A stretch of 7,295 nucleotides of DNA. Origin: Dehalococcoidia bacterium (GTDB lineage: Bacteria; Chloroflexota; Dehalococcoidia; UBA2979). This document shows positions 1 to 6,760 of the stretch, in pieces. The notes beneath the pieces were generated by a model. It did no database searches. It was not told the DNA's origin and saw nothing but the letters and a program-made list of their open reading frames with translations. Made by a program: the position numbers and the translations under genes. Each line of letters opens with the position of its first letter. The first letter of the stretch is position 1. The stretch spans positions 1 to 7,295 of the forward strand of contig SCTU01000308.1 of assembly GCA_004297315.1 (NCBI GenBank), written 5' to 3'.

Positions 1-1523
1 GTGACGCGGTCACCTGCACGTACACCAACACCAAGGACGCGACGCTGACGATCGTGAAGGACGCTGTCCCGAACGACGCCCAGGACTTCGCGTTCACCAC
101 CACGGGCACGGGCCCGGCCGGCTTCACCGGTGGGTTCTCCGAGGATGACGACGCGGACGGCACCCTGCCGGCGACGCGGACGTTCACCTTCGACGGCACT
201 CAACTCGGCGCCAAGACGGTGGTCGAGGGCGTGACGTCCGGTTGGACGCTCACGAACCTCGTCTGCTCTGCGGGCACGGTCAACATCGGCACCCGCACGG
301 CGAGCGTCACGCTGGCCGCCGGGGACGCTGTGACCTGTACGTACACGAACACGAAGAACGCGACCTTGACGATCGTGAAGGATGCTGTCCCGAACGACGC
401 TCAGGACTTCGCGTTCACGACCACGGGCACGGGCCCAGCCGGCTTCACCGGTGGGTTCTCCGAGGATGACGACGCGGACGGCACGCTGCCGAACTCGCGG
501 ACGTTCACCTTCGACGGGACTCAGCTAGGGGCCAAGACGGTGGTCGAGGGCGTGACGTCCGGTTGGACGCTCACGAACCTCGTCTGCACCGCGGGCACGG
601 TTAACATCGGTACCCGCACGGCGAGCGTCACGCTGGCCGCCGGTGACGCGGTGACGTGCACGTACACCAACACGAAGCTTCCGACGATCATCGTCCGGAA
701 GGCGACGAGCGGCGGGACGGGCACGTTCCCGTTCAGCACGACTGGCGGCAATGGCCTTTCCGCCTCGTTCAACCTCACGACGGTGACGGCGGGCACTCCG
801 GTGTCACAGTCCTTCCAGATCGCAGCGGCGGGCGTCGGCGGCACCTTCACGGTGACCGAGGGCACGTTGCCTGCGAACTGGGCATTCACGGGCGTCGGCT
901 GCGAGATCCTCGTGGCCGGGGCTGGTGGGACGACCTTGTCCGCGCCGTCGAGTGTGAACAAGACGGCGACAATCACGAACCTCGCGGCGGGCGCCACGGT
1001 GCAGTGCACCTATGACAACTCCGCGAGCCTGACTACCAGGACCCAGGGATTCTGGGCCACGCACCCGGAGATCGCTCTGGGCGTGTGGAATGGCACACCG
1101 TGGTACCCCGGCGGCCCGACTCTCGGGCCGGTGGCTGACCACACACTGTGCGGCTTCAACATCAGCGACGGTGAGTTGATGGCCGGGTTCTGGTCGAACA
1201 TCGCGAAGACCTCTACCGGTGATCGGCGCACCTCGCTCGAGCAGGCTCGGATGAAACTGCTGCAGCAGTTGCTCGCAGCGATCCTCAACAACGCCGCCTT
1301 CGGGTCGGCTCCGGGCGGCTCGATCTCGATCCAGAATGCCAAGGACGCCTACTGCGGCACCAACGTGACGGCGATCAACAACGCCGCCGCTGCGATGGCC
1401 GCCTTCAATGAGAGCGGCGACACCGGCATCTTCACCCCGGGAGTCTCGGCAGACGCGAAGCTCGCAAGGAGCATCGCCGAGCCTGACATCCCGAGTTGGG
1501 ACGACACGATGCCAAACCCGTAG
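1..1523 (+). CDS. Secreted SpaA-like repeat protein with C-terminal TQGFWATHP domain (5' partial)
   Basis: The reading frame is already open at position 3 and continues a repeat begun upstream, so the true start and any signal peptide lie outside the window. The GTG at 54 is internal. The visible part holds the end of one repeat (3-35), two full 107-residue repeats (36-356 and 357-677), a divergent repeat (678 to about 1028) and a C-terminal domain (about 1029-1520). Each repeat begins with TLTIVKD, carries an acidic DDDADG loop, and ends with VTCTYTNTK. This matches the SpaA-like prealbumin-fold (beta-sandwich) domains of bacterial surface proteins. Each repeat has two cysteines, as does the C-terminal domain (TLCGFN, DAYCGT), which suggests disulfides and an extracellular location. 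There is no LPXTG motif, C-terminal membrane helix or basic tail, so a sortase anchor is unlikely. Function is probably structural or adhesive, by inference. It stops at TAG 1521-1523. Confidence 0.88.
   Translation, partial: DAVTCTYTNTKDATLTIVKDAVPNDAQDFAFTTTGTGPAGFTGGFSEDDDADGTLPATRTFTFDGTQLGAKTVVEGVTSGWTLTNLVCSAGTVNIGTRTASVTLAAGDAVTCTYTNTKNATLTIVKDAVPNDAQDFAFTTTGTGPAGFTGGFSEDDDADGTLPNSRTFTFDGTQLGAKTVVEGVTSGWTLTNLVCTAGTVNIGTRTASVTLAAGDAVTCTYTNTKLPTIIVRKATSGGTGTFPFSTTGGNGLSASFNLTTVTAGTPVSQSFQIAAAGVGGTFTVTEGTLPANWAFTGVGCEILVAGAGGTTLSAPSSVNKTATITNLAAGATVQCTYDNSASLTTRTQGFWATHPEIALGVWNGTPWYPGGPTLGPVADHTLCGFNISDGELMAGFWSNIAKTSTGDRRTSLEQARMKLLQQLLAAILNNAAFGSAPGGSISIQNAKDAYCGTNVTAINNAAAAMAAFNESGDTGIFTPGVSADAKLARSIAEPDIPSWDDTMPNP
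36..677 (+). repeat. Two tandem 321-bp (107-codon) in-frame repeats
   Basis: Unit 1 is 36-356 and unit 2 is 357-677, with exactly 321 bp periodicity. The eleven codons at 3-35 are the end of a further upstream copy. Hand comparison gives 26 nucleotide differences but only 4 amino-acid differences in 107 (D/N at unit position 1, A/N and T/S just after the GTLP motif, S/T after LVC). Eighteen codons differ silently. The next segment (from 678) has the same fold signature but is strongly diverged, so it is not counted as a DNA repeat. Confidence 0.95.
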
Positions 1524-1548
1524 CGCTTTAGGTCGGAGTTCGTATGAC

Positions 1549-1580
1549 GGGAGAGGGGGATCGTTTGATCCCCCTCTCCT
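1549..1580 (+). terminator. Perfect hairpin after the repeat-protein gene
   Basis: GGAGAGGGGGATC (1550-1562) and GATCCCCCTCTCC (1567-1579) form a perfect 13-bp stem around a GTTT loop. A further G-T pair is possible at 1549/1580. It lies 26 bp past the stop codon. Position and stem strength suggest a transcription terminator, but no T-run follows (next bases CATTCC), so it could act as an mRNA 3'-end stabiliser or a non-canonical terminator. Confidence 0.65.
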
Positions 1581-1834
1581 CATTCCGGGCGCCGAACGTC
1601 CTCCGTTTTGACCCGACCACTGTTCGGCCAGCCCACCGTGTGCCTCCCAGCCACACTGCTGCGACGGCGTACTGCCTCCCGCAATGTTCCTGCAATGGCC
1701 TGTACGAGTTTCAATGATGCGGGGTAGGGCATCCAACCCTAGAAATCGTCAGAAAGCCCTGCTCTACTTCACACGGACGTCGACACCTACTCTTGGGCGG
1801 ATCGGCAGCTTCGTGGCGGGGCGCGAGGACCGCA
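1581..1834. other. Intergenic region upstream of the histidine kinase
   Basis: This stretch separates the hairpin of the repeat-protein gene from the kinase start. Short open frames here lack a plausible ribosome site or recognisable protein and are not called. It contains TTGACC at 1608-1613, which resembles a -35 box, but no acceptable -10 box lies 16-18 bp downstream. A small inverted repeat TAGGG/CCCTA (1725-1729 and 1737-1741, 7-nt loop) sits about 95 bp before the kinase ATG. No promoter is called with confidence. Confidence 0.5.
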
Positions 1835-3592
1835 ATGAATGTGCGCCTGCTTCGCTCGTGGTGGTACTGGCCCGCGGCCGGCTCGCCCGGCAGGACATTC
1901 CTCACATCCGTCCTCGTGCTTACGACAGGCGCGCTGTTTGTCGGCGCCCTCTTGATCGGCCAGGACTTTCGAAGCCACCGCAAGGCGGTCATCGACCACG
2001 CAAGCGAAGAAGCAGCGCGTGCGGCATACGAGGTCGATCAACTCATCGGAAGCCGCCTCAGCATCCTGAGGGCCATTGCCTCCGCCCCGTCATTCCGGGA
2101 TAACAACCTGGACGCTGCGCGGCAATACCTCGCACGCCTCGATGCCGCCGCGCTTGGCTTCGACGGTCTCGTCTTCTTCGTCGATCCGTCCGGGATGATC
2201 CAGGCGAGTACCGACTCGCCGGGCCTGAAGGCGCCGCCGGAGTTACCCCTCGACATCACGGCCCGTCCGTACTGGCGTCCGCCGCTCGAGAGCGGCGAGG
2301 CGTACGTCGGCGCGGCCTTCATGGGCGTCCTGAGCCCGCCCCGACCCGTCCTCCCACTGCTGGTGCCCGTTCGGGACTGGGCAGGCAACGTCACGGGCCT
2401 GGTCGGCGGCACCCTGCTCCTCGAGCCGCTCTCCCGAGACATCGCCTTTGCGCCCGGCATCGACGCCGAAGTGGTTGACCGTGAGGGCCAGTTGATTGTG
2501 CGCGGTGGCCTCCCGACGTCCCCCACGGATGTCTCTCGTGACCCGCTGTATGCGCGAATGCGGACTGCTGGTAACGGCGTTTTCGTCGACGTCACCGGCT
2601 TGGACCAGAAGCCGGACGAACTGGTGGGGTTCGCCACGGCCCGGCCCGCCGGTTGGACGATCATCTGGGCGCAACCGTTGCAGGCGGCGCTCGCGCCGCT
2701 CGTCGACGAAGCCGCGCTTCAGTTCGGCGTGCTGCTCGGAGGCCTCGTCGCCGGCCTCGCCCTCGCCAACTGGGTAGCCCGCGCGGTGAACCGGGCCGAG
2801 GCGGCCGAGCGCGCCGTCCTGAGAGGCGAGCACATCGCCCGCGAGGCAGCAGAAGCGACGCTGCAGGAGCGCGAGCAAGAGGTCGAGAACATCTGCCACG
2901 ACCTGCGCTCCCCGCTGTCCGTGATCTACGGCAGCGCGGTCTACCTCCGGCGGCGGGTCGCGCGCGCACAGCCCGTGACCACGCCAGTCCTTGAAGAGAT
3001 GGTCAGCGAGATCGAGACGTCAGCGAGTCGGCTCGACGCGATGATCCAGGAGATGCTGGACGCGGCGCAGTTACAGGCGGGGCACTCGCTCGTGCTGAAC
3101 CGCAATTCCGGCGACCTGACGGAGATCCTGCGCCAGGCGGTGGCTGAGCAGAAACGGAGCCGCGCGCTGGATATCCGCGTGAATGTCGACCGCGCCATCG
3201 TTGGCGAGTGGGATGGCCCGCGGATGCGGCGAGTCTTTGGGAACCTGCTCTCGAACGCCCTCAAGTTCAGCCCGGACGGCAGCGAGGTCACAGTCAGCGC
3301 GAGCATCGAGGTGGACAGTACGGGCGACCGCGCGCTGGTCCAGGTGCGGGACCGGGGTATCGGCATCCCGCAACGGGATCTTCCGCATATCTTCGAGCGG
3401 TTCGCACGAGGCACGAACACCGCCGGGATCGCCGGCACGGGGGTCGGACTTGCCGCCACCCGCCATCTCGTCGAACTCCACGGCGGCACGATCGACGTCC
3501 GGAGCCAAGAAGGCGAAGGCTCAACCTTCCTCGTCCGCCTGCCGCTGTCGTATTCCGCGGAAGCGGCCGCCACCGAGGCCCAACTGGCCTGA
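1835..3592 (+). CDS. Membrane sensor histidine kinase with dCache-type sensor domain
   Basis: 585 residues. The ATG at 1835 is chosen over an in-frame TTG at 1793 because GAGGA (1825-1829) sits 5 nt before it. A membrane helix at about 21-42 is followed by an extracytoplasmic region (about 43-290) with dCache-like landmarks: VFFVDPSG near 113-120, ARPYW near 143-147, LVPVRDWAGNVTG near 177-190, and a second lobe around VVDREGQL near 213. A second helix spans about 297-315 and leads into a charged, probably coiled-coil linker. The catalytic part has the H-box CHDLRSPLS with phospho-acceptor His355, N-box FGNLLSNALKF (Asn470, Asn474), G1 box DRGIGIP (Asp506), F-box IFERFARG and G2 box GTGVGL from 534. 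All kinase motifs are intact. It should autophosphorylate at His355 in response to a small extracellular ligand. The partner regulator is not in the window and the ligand is unknown. Confidence 0.93.
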   Translation: MNVRLLRSWWYWPAAGSPGRTFLTSVLVLTTGALFVGALLIGQDFRSHRKAVIDHASEEAARAAYEVDQLIGSRLSILRAIASAPSFRDNNLDAARQYLARLDAAALGFDGLVFFVDPSGMIQASTDSPGLKAPPELPLDITARPYWRPPLESGEAYVGAAFMGVLSPPRPVLPLLVPVRDWAGNVTGLVGGTLLLEPLSRDIAFAPGIDAEVVDREGQLIVRGGLPTSPTDVSRDPLYARMRTAGNGVFVDVTGLDQKPDELVGFATARPAGWTIIWAQPLQAALAPLVDEAALQFGVLLGGLVAGLALANWVARAVNRAEAAERAVLRGEHIAREAAEATLQEREQEVENICHDLRSPLSVIYGSAVYLRRRVARAQPVTTPVLEEMVSEIETSASRLDAMIQEMLDAAQLQAGHSLVLNRNSGDLTEILRQAVAEQKRSRALDIRVNVDRAIVGEWDGPRMRRVFGNLLSNALKFSPDGSEVTVSASIEVDSTGDRALVQVRDRGIGIPQRDLPHIFERFARGTNTAGIAGTGVGLAATRHLVELHGGTIDVRSQEGEGSTFLVRLPLSYSAEAAATEAQLA

Positions 3593-3623
3593 GCAGCTGT
3601 CTCTGGACACGTCGGACAAGAGG

Positions 3624-3648
3624 GGGAGGCGAGCTTGGCCCGCCTCCC
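3624..3648. terminator. Hairpin between convergent genes, possible bidirectional terminator
   Basis: GGGAGGCG (3624-3631) pairs with CGCCTCCC (3641-3648) around a 9-nt loop. It lies 31 bp after the kinase stop and 32 bp beyond the stop of the convergent binding-protein gene, where a shared terminator is expected. No clear T-run follows on either strand, so the call rests on position and stem. Confidence 0.5.
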
Positions 3649-3680
3649 TCCGTGATGCCGTACTCGCAGGCGCGATGAGG

Positions 3681-5393
3681 CTACGCGTTCAGCCAGACGT
3701 CCTGCATCTTCGTGTTGTTGTACATCGTCCTGTGCGTGCTGTAGCCCTGCACCTTCTTGTAGACCGCCGACTCCCCTGTCCCCCAGTAGTAGACCGACTT
3801 GGCGAGCACCGGCAGCGAGACCTTCTGCAGGTCGGCCACGAGCGCTTTGCGCTTGACCGGGTCGAGCTCGACCGTCTGCTTAAGGAAGGCCGCCTCGATC
3901 TCGGGCGTGGAGAGCTCCGAGTAGTTGCGCGACGACGCCTTCAGGTAGAACTCCTGCCAGATCGCGTCCGGGTCGTCCAGTTGGGAGCCGAAGCCCCACG
4001 GCACCAGGTCGAAGTTCCGCTTGTTGATGCGGTCGTAGGCGACCACGGTCTCCACGGGGTCTTGCTTCGCCTTGAAGCCGAGCTTGGCCAGTTGGTCGCC
4101 GGTGAAGAGGCAGAGGTCCTCGTAGAAGGAAGTGCGGACGAGCACGTTGACCTCGAGCCCGTCCTTGACACCGGCCGCGGCCAGCATCTTCTTGGCCTCG
4201 GCCACAGAGTTCGGGCCCTGCGGCTGGTAGCCGGGGAGCTTCTCGATCTCCGCTTGCGGCAGCGCCCAGTCGCCGTCCGGCACCAGGTAGCCGCCGAGAG
4301 CGCCCTCGCCCTTTGCGGCCACTTTGATCGCGTCTTGCTTGTTGATCCCCAGGTTCAACGCCTGGCGCACGCGTTCGTCGTTCCACGGGGCCTTGGACGT
4401 ATTGTAGTTCAGCACATTGAAGCCGAGGCCGATCTGCCTGCTGTAGACCGCCTTCTCTCCCAGGTTGGCCTTGATCTGCTCCCTCGACCCAGCAGACAGG
4501 CTATCCGTCAGGTCCAACTGGCCGGCCAGAAGCGCCGCGTCACGCGATGCGGCCTGCGGCATGAGGTAGATGTCGAGGCCGTCGAGGTAGGGGCGCCCCT
4601 TGACGTGGTAGTCCTTGTTGCGCTCCATCGTGACCTTGACACCGCGCTCGTACCTCACGTCGCGGTACGGGCCGGTGCCGTTGGCCTTGTTCTTCCAGTC
4701 GAACTTGTCGTTGACGGCGTCCTTTTGCGAGTAGATCGCATTCATCCCCTGGGCGAAGATCGGCAGCATCGACAGCGGCGAGGCCGGGCGTCCCATCGTC
4801 ATCTTCAGCGTGGTGGCGTCAGGCATTTCCATGGCCTTGATTACCTCGAACTGGATCTGCCGCGGCGGGATCAATCCCTTCGGCGGGTTGGCCTGCCGCT
4901 CGTAGGACGCCTTCACGTCTGCAGCCACAAACGGCGTGCCGTCGTGGAACTTCACACCCTGCTTCAGCTTGAAGACGTAGGTGAGCCCGTCCTTCGACAC
5001 CTCCCACGACTCCGCGAGGTCCGGGATGATGTCGCCCGGCTTCTCGGCCGGCTTCGCCGGGTCATACTGCACGAGCGTGCTGAACAGCGGTTCCGCCGGG
5101 CGGGCGATGAGGTTGGTCGACGACGTGTGCAGGTCGAACGTCGGCGGATCGCCCGCCTGCGCCTGCTGGAGGCGGCCGCCCGACTTTGGCTGGACCGCGG
5201 CCGCCGTCTTCGCGGTCGCGGCCGCCGGCGCGCCGGGAGAACTCGCGGCTGGCGAGGGCTCGGTCTTCTTCGCCCCGCAGCCGATCAATGCTGCCCCGGC
5301 CAGTCCCGCCCCGGCCATGGAGGCTCCTCGGATCAGGTGGCGGCGGCTGATCGCGCCGGTCGGTGCGCGCTTCCAGAAATTCGTGTCAGACAT
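3681..5393 (-). CDS. ABC transporter substrate-binding lipoprotein, family 5 (Dpp/Opp type)
   Basis: 570 residues, read leftward from ATG 5393-5391. A purine-rich AGGGAGGGAAG (5409-5399) is its ribosome site. The N-terminus has a twin-arginine motif, SRRHLIRG (Arg17-Arg18), a hydrophobic stretch and a lipobox LIGC with Cys39. This predicts Tat export and lipid anchoring outside the membrane. A Pro/Ala/Thr-rich linker (about 43-72) follows. The mature part starts GGRLQQAQAGDPPTFD and carries the family 5 signature region about 126-155 (LAESWEVSKDGLTYVF, then GVKFHDGTPF), a GTGPY motif and the RVRQALNLGINKQDAI segment. These proteins deliver oligopeptides, dipeptides, nickel complexes or other solutes to an ABC importer. 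The exact ligand cannot be read from the sequence. Length is in the usual range for the family. No permease or ATPase genes are present on either side here, so it is an orphan or its partners lie elsewhere. It is convergent with the kinase and divergent from the flavoprotein gene. Confidence 0.93.
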   Translation of the reverse strand: MSDTNFWKRAPTGAISRRHLIRGASMAGAGLAGAALIGCGAKKTEPSPAASSPGAPAAATAKTAAAVQPKSGGRLQQAQAGDPPTFDLHTSSTNLIARPAEPLFSTLVQYDPAKPAEKPGDIIPDLAESWEVSKDGLTYVFKLKQGVKFHDGTPFVAADVKASYERQANPPKGLIPPRQIQFEVIKAMEMPDATTLKMTMGRPASPLSMLPIFAQGMNAIYSQKDAVNDKFDWKNKANGTGPYRDVRYERGVKVTMERNKDYHVKGRPYLDGLDIYLMPQAASRDAALLAGQLDLTDSLSAGSREQIKANLGEKAVYSRQIGLGFNVLNYNTSKAPWNDERVRQALNLGINKQDAIKVAAKGEGALGGYLVPDGDWALPQAEIEKLPGYQPQGPNSVAEAKKMLAAAGVKDGLEVNVLVRTSFYEDLCLFTGDQLAKLGFKAKQDPVETVVAYDRINKRNFDLVPWGFGSQLDDPDAIWQEFYLKASSRNYSELSTPEIEAAFLKQTVELDPVKRKALVADLQKVSLPVLAKSVYYWGTGESAVYKKVQGYSTHRTMYNNTKMQDVWLNA

Positions 5394-5411
5394 GCGGACT
5401 TCCCTCCCTGC

Positions 5412-5432
5412 GCCCGCTAAATTCCGGCGGGC
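5412..5432 (-). promoter_or_regulatory. Small hairpin in the leader of the binding-protein mRNA
   Basis: GCCCGC (5412-5417) and GCGGGC (5427-5432) can pair around a 9-nt AT-containing loop. On the minus strand this places a 6-bp hairpin directly upstream of the ribosome site of the substrate-binding gene. It could affect translation or mRNA stability. Six-base stems are common in GC-rich DNA, so confidence is low. Confidence 0.25.
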
Positions 5433-5531
5433 CCCCGGTTCAGAGCGAGCGCGGGAACCCTAGACCTCGACGCCAAGGAGCGTGTGGTGCAGAGGCACCA
5501 GCGAGACGGCCTCCATCGCCTGTGAGCGACC

Positions 5532-5557
5532 GCGTCACGTGTCGACACATCCGACGC
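5532..5557. promoter_or_regulatory. Nested dyad, candidate operator
   Basis: A perfect 10-bp palindrome, GTGTCGACAC (5539-5548), is flanked by a second inverted pair, GCGTC (5532-5536) and GACGC (5553-5557). The spacers are 2 and 4 nt, so the outer arms are slightly off-centre. It lies mid-way between two divergent genes, as expected for the site of a dimeric regulator. No regulator gene is adjacent, and the identity of any binding protein is unknown. Confidence 0.35.
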
Positions 5558-5739
5558 AGATTCAAACAGCGATCACACTCGTACAGAGGCCAAATCTCCG
5601 CTTTCAAAGGAACTCAGCCCCGCGGCCGCTCGGATCGTCCGCCAACGTTCAGGCATTTGCTGCGTCCACCGAACCCCCGAAGCCCGCGACGCGTATCGGA
5701 CTGTTGCCCTATACACGGGGTACGCACGAAGGAGACCGC

Positions 5740-6669
5740 ATGACAGACCACGAAGTCGCGATTGTTGGAGGCGGCATCGCGGGGCTGACCGCGGCGCTGG
5801 TCGCGCGGCAGATCGGGCTGAGCACCGTCGTCATCGATCCTCTCCTCGGTGGCGGCCAACTGGTGAACATCGACCGCATCGACAACTACCCGGGCCTGGA
5901 CGCGGCGAAGGGGTTCGAGATCGGGCCCCAAATCGCAGGCCAAGTAATGGGGTCGGGCGCCGCCTTCGACGTCACCACCGTCACCGGCATCACGCGCGGG
6001 CCAGAGTCGTTCACGCTCTCGCTCGACCGCGGCGGAACCGTGACGGCGCGCGCCGTGATCATTGCGGTGGGGTCGCAGGTGCGGTTCGCCGGGCTTCCCG
6101 GCGAGGAGGAATACCGCGGACGCGGCGTCTCGTACTGTGCCATTTGCGATGGGCCGTTCTTCGCCGGCAAATCGCTCGTGGTCGCCGGTGGCGGCGACTC
6201 GGCCGCCGACGAGGCGGTCCACCTCGCGGCGCTGGCGCGCCACGTCGTGATCGTCCACCCAGGCGTCCACATGCAGGCGATGGCCTGGGGCCGAGAGCGC
6301 GTGTCCTCGCAGGAGAACGTGCGACGGGTCGCCGGCGCACGCGTCGTCGCGATCCTCGGTGGCAGCGATGGCGTCACTGGCGTGCGGATCCGCGAGGAAT
6401 CCGGCGCGGAGCAGGATCTGCCTGCCGACGGGGTGTTCCTCTACACGGGCCTCGAGCCGAACACGGCGTTTCTCCGCGGTGTTGTGGCGATGGATGAGAA
6501 CGGGCACATCGCCGTCAACCACATGCTGGAAACGGACGTCCCCGGCATCTTCGCCGCCGGCGACATCCGCCAGGGCTCGGCGCGGCTGCTGATCGCCGCC
6601 GCGGGTGACGGTGCTTCCGCCGCCGTCCGAGCCGCCGAGTGGCTCCGTCAGGGCCGCACCGGCGCATAA
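5740..6669 (+). CDS. Thioredoxin-reductase-like FAD-dependent pyridine nucleotide-disulfide oxidoreductase
   Basis: 309 residues, close to the usual size of low-molecular-weight thioredoxin reductases (TrxB). The ATG at 5740 is preceded by AAGGAGA (5729-5735), which fixes the start well downstream of the open-frame limit at 5482. The FAD-binding GGGIAG sits at 10-15, and the C-terminal FAD motif GIFAAGDIRQG contains Asp275. The redox-active pair is Cys133-Ala-Ile-Cys136-Asp137 in the family context SYCAICDGPFF. The NAD(P)-binding GGGDSAADEA follows. In TrxB the next strand normally ends in HRRxxxR, which binds the NADPH 2'-phosphate. Here it reads HPGVHMQ (173-179), so all three arginines are missing. 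The enzyme probably reduces thioredoxin or a related disulfide partner, but its electron donor may be NADH or another reductant rather than NADPH. No thioredoxin gene is adjacent. The downstream gene on the same strand starts 91 bp after the stop. Confidence 0.92.
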   Translation: MTDHEVAIVGGGIAGLTAALVARQIGLSTVVIDPLLGGGQLVNIDRIDNYPGLDAAKGFEIGPQIAGQVMGSGAAFDVTTVTGITRGPESFTLSLDRGGTVTARAVIIAVGSQVRFAGLPGEEEYRGRGVSYCAICDGPFFAGKSLVVAGGGDSAADEAVHLAALARHVVIVHPGVHMQAMAWGRERVSSQENVRRVAGARVVAILGGSDGVTGVRIREESGAEQDLPADGVFLYTGLEPNTAFLRGVVAMDENGHIAVNHMLETDVPGIFAAGDIRQGSARLLIAAAGDGASAAVRAAEWLRQGRTGA

Positions 6670-6714
6670 CCTCGAGTTACCGACCGGGCCTTCAGAGGCT
6701 GAGCGTTCTGTTAC

Positions 6715-6728
6715 CGTGCGCCCGCACG
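6715..6728. promoter_or_regulatory. Short perfect dyad upstream of the DUF6282-like gene
   Basis: CGTGCG (6715-6720) and CGCACG (6723-6728) form an exact inverted repeat with a 2-bp centre, ending 32 bp before the ATG at 6761. It could be a regulator site or a small hairpin in the intergenic RNA. The element is short and GC-rich, so chance is a real alternative. No clear terminator for the flavoprotein gene is seen in this 91-bp gap. Confidence 0.25.
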
Positions 6729-6760
6729 TCTCTGTCTGTGAGGCGTCGAGAGGAGCACTG

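Larger units (their letters stand above)
5394..5739. other. Divergent intergenic region between binding-protein and flavoprotein genes
   Basis: 346 bp lie between two divergent starts, so promoters for both genes are expected here. The flavoprotein frame stays open upstream to 5482 but has no ribosome site there. I could not identify a complete promoter on either strand. TATACA at 5710-5715 resembles a -10 box for the flavoprotein gene but lacks a matching -35 box at the right distance. Two symmetric elements (5412-5432 and 5532-5557) are listed separately. Confidence 0.6.

Noticed and set aside
36..677. CRISPR-like or non-coding tandem repeat
   Set aside because: The 321-bp periodicity is in frame, has no unique spacers, and encodes a recognisable protein domain with mostly silent differences.
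1608..1640. TTGACC as a -35 promoter element for the kinase gene
   Set aside because: No -10-like hexamer is found at 16-18 bp downstream, where the sequence is GC-rich (GCCCACC).
804..1736. A 310-codon open frame on the - strand opposite the end of the repeat-protein gene
   Set aside because: It is in register antisense to a supported gene, spans the hairpin at 1549-1580, and has a low-complexity Arg/Gly-rich translation.
1793..1834. TTG start giving a 14-residue longer kinase
   Set aside because: There is no ribosome-binding sequence before TTG 1793, whereas GAGGA is correctly spaced before ATG 1835.
3183..5420. A 745-codon open frame on the + strand opposite the substrate-binding gene
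   Set aside because: It is exactly in register with the minus-strand gene. Stops there need TTA, CTA or TCA codons in the real gene, which are rare in GC-rich DNA. The translation is Arg/Leu/Val-rich with no recognisable domain, while the other strand encodes a clear family 5 binding protein.
5482..5739. Possible 86-residue N-terminal extension of the flavoprotein
   Set aside because: The extension has no family similarity and no ribosome site. The ATG at 5740 has AAGGAGA at proper spacing and begins directly before the FAD-binding motif.
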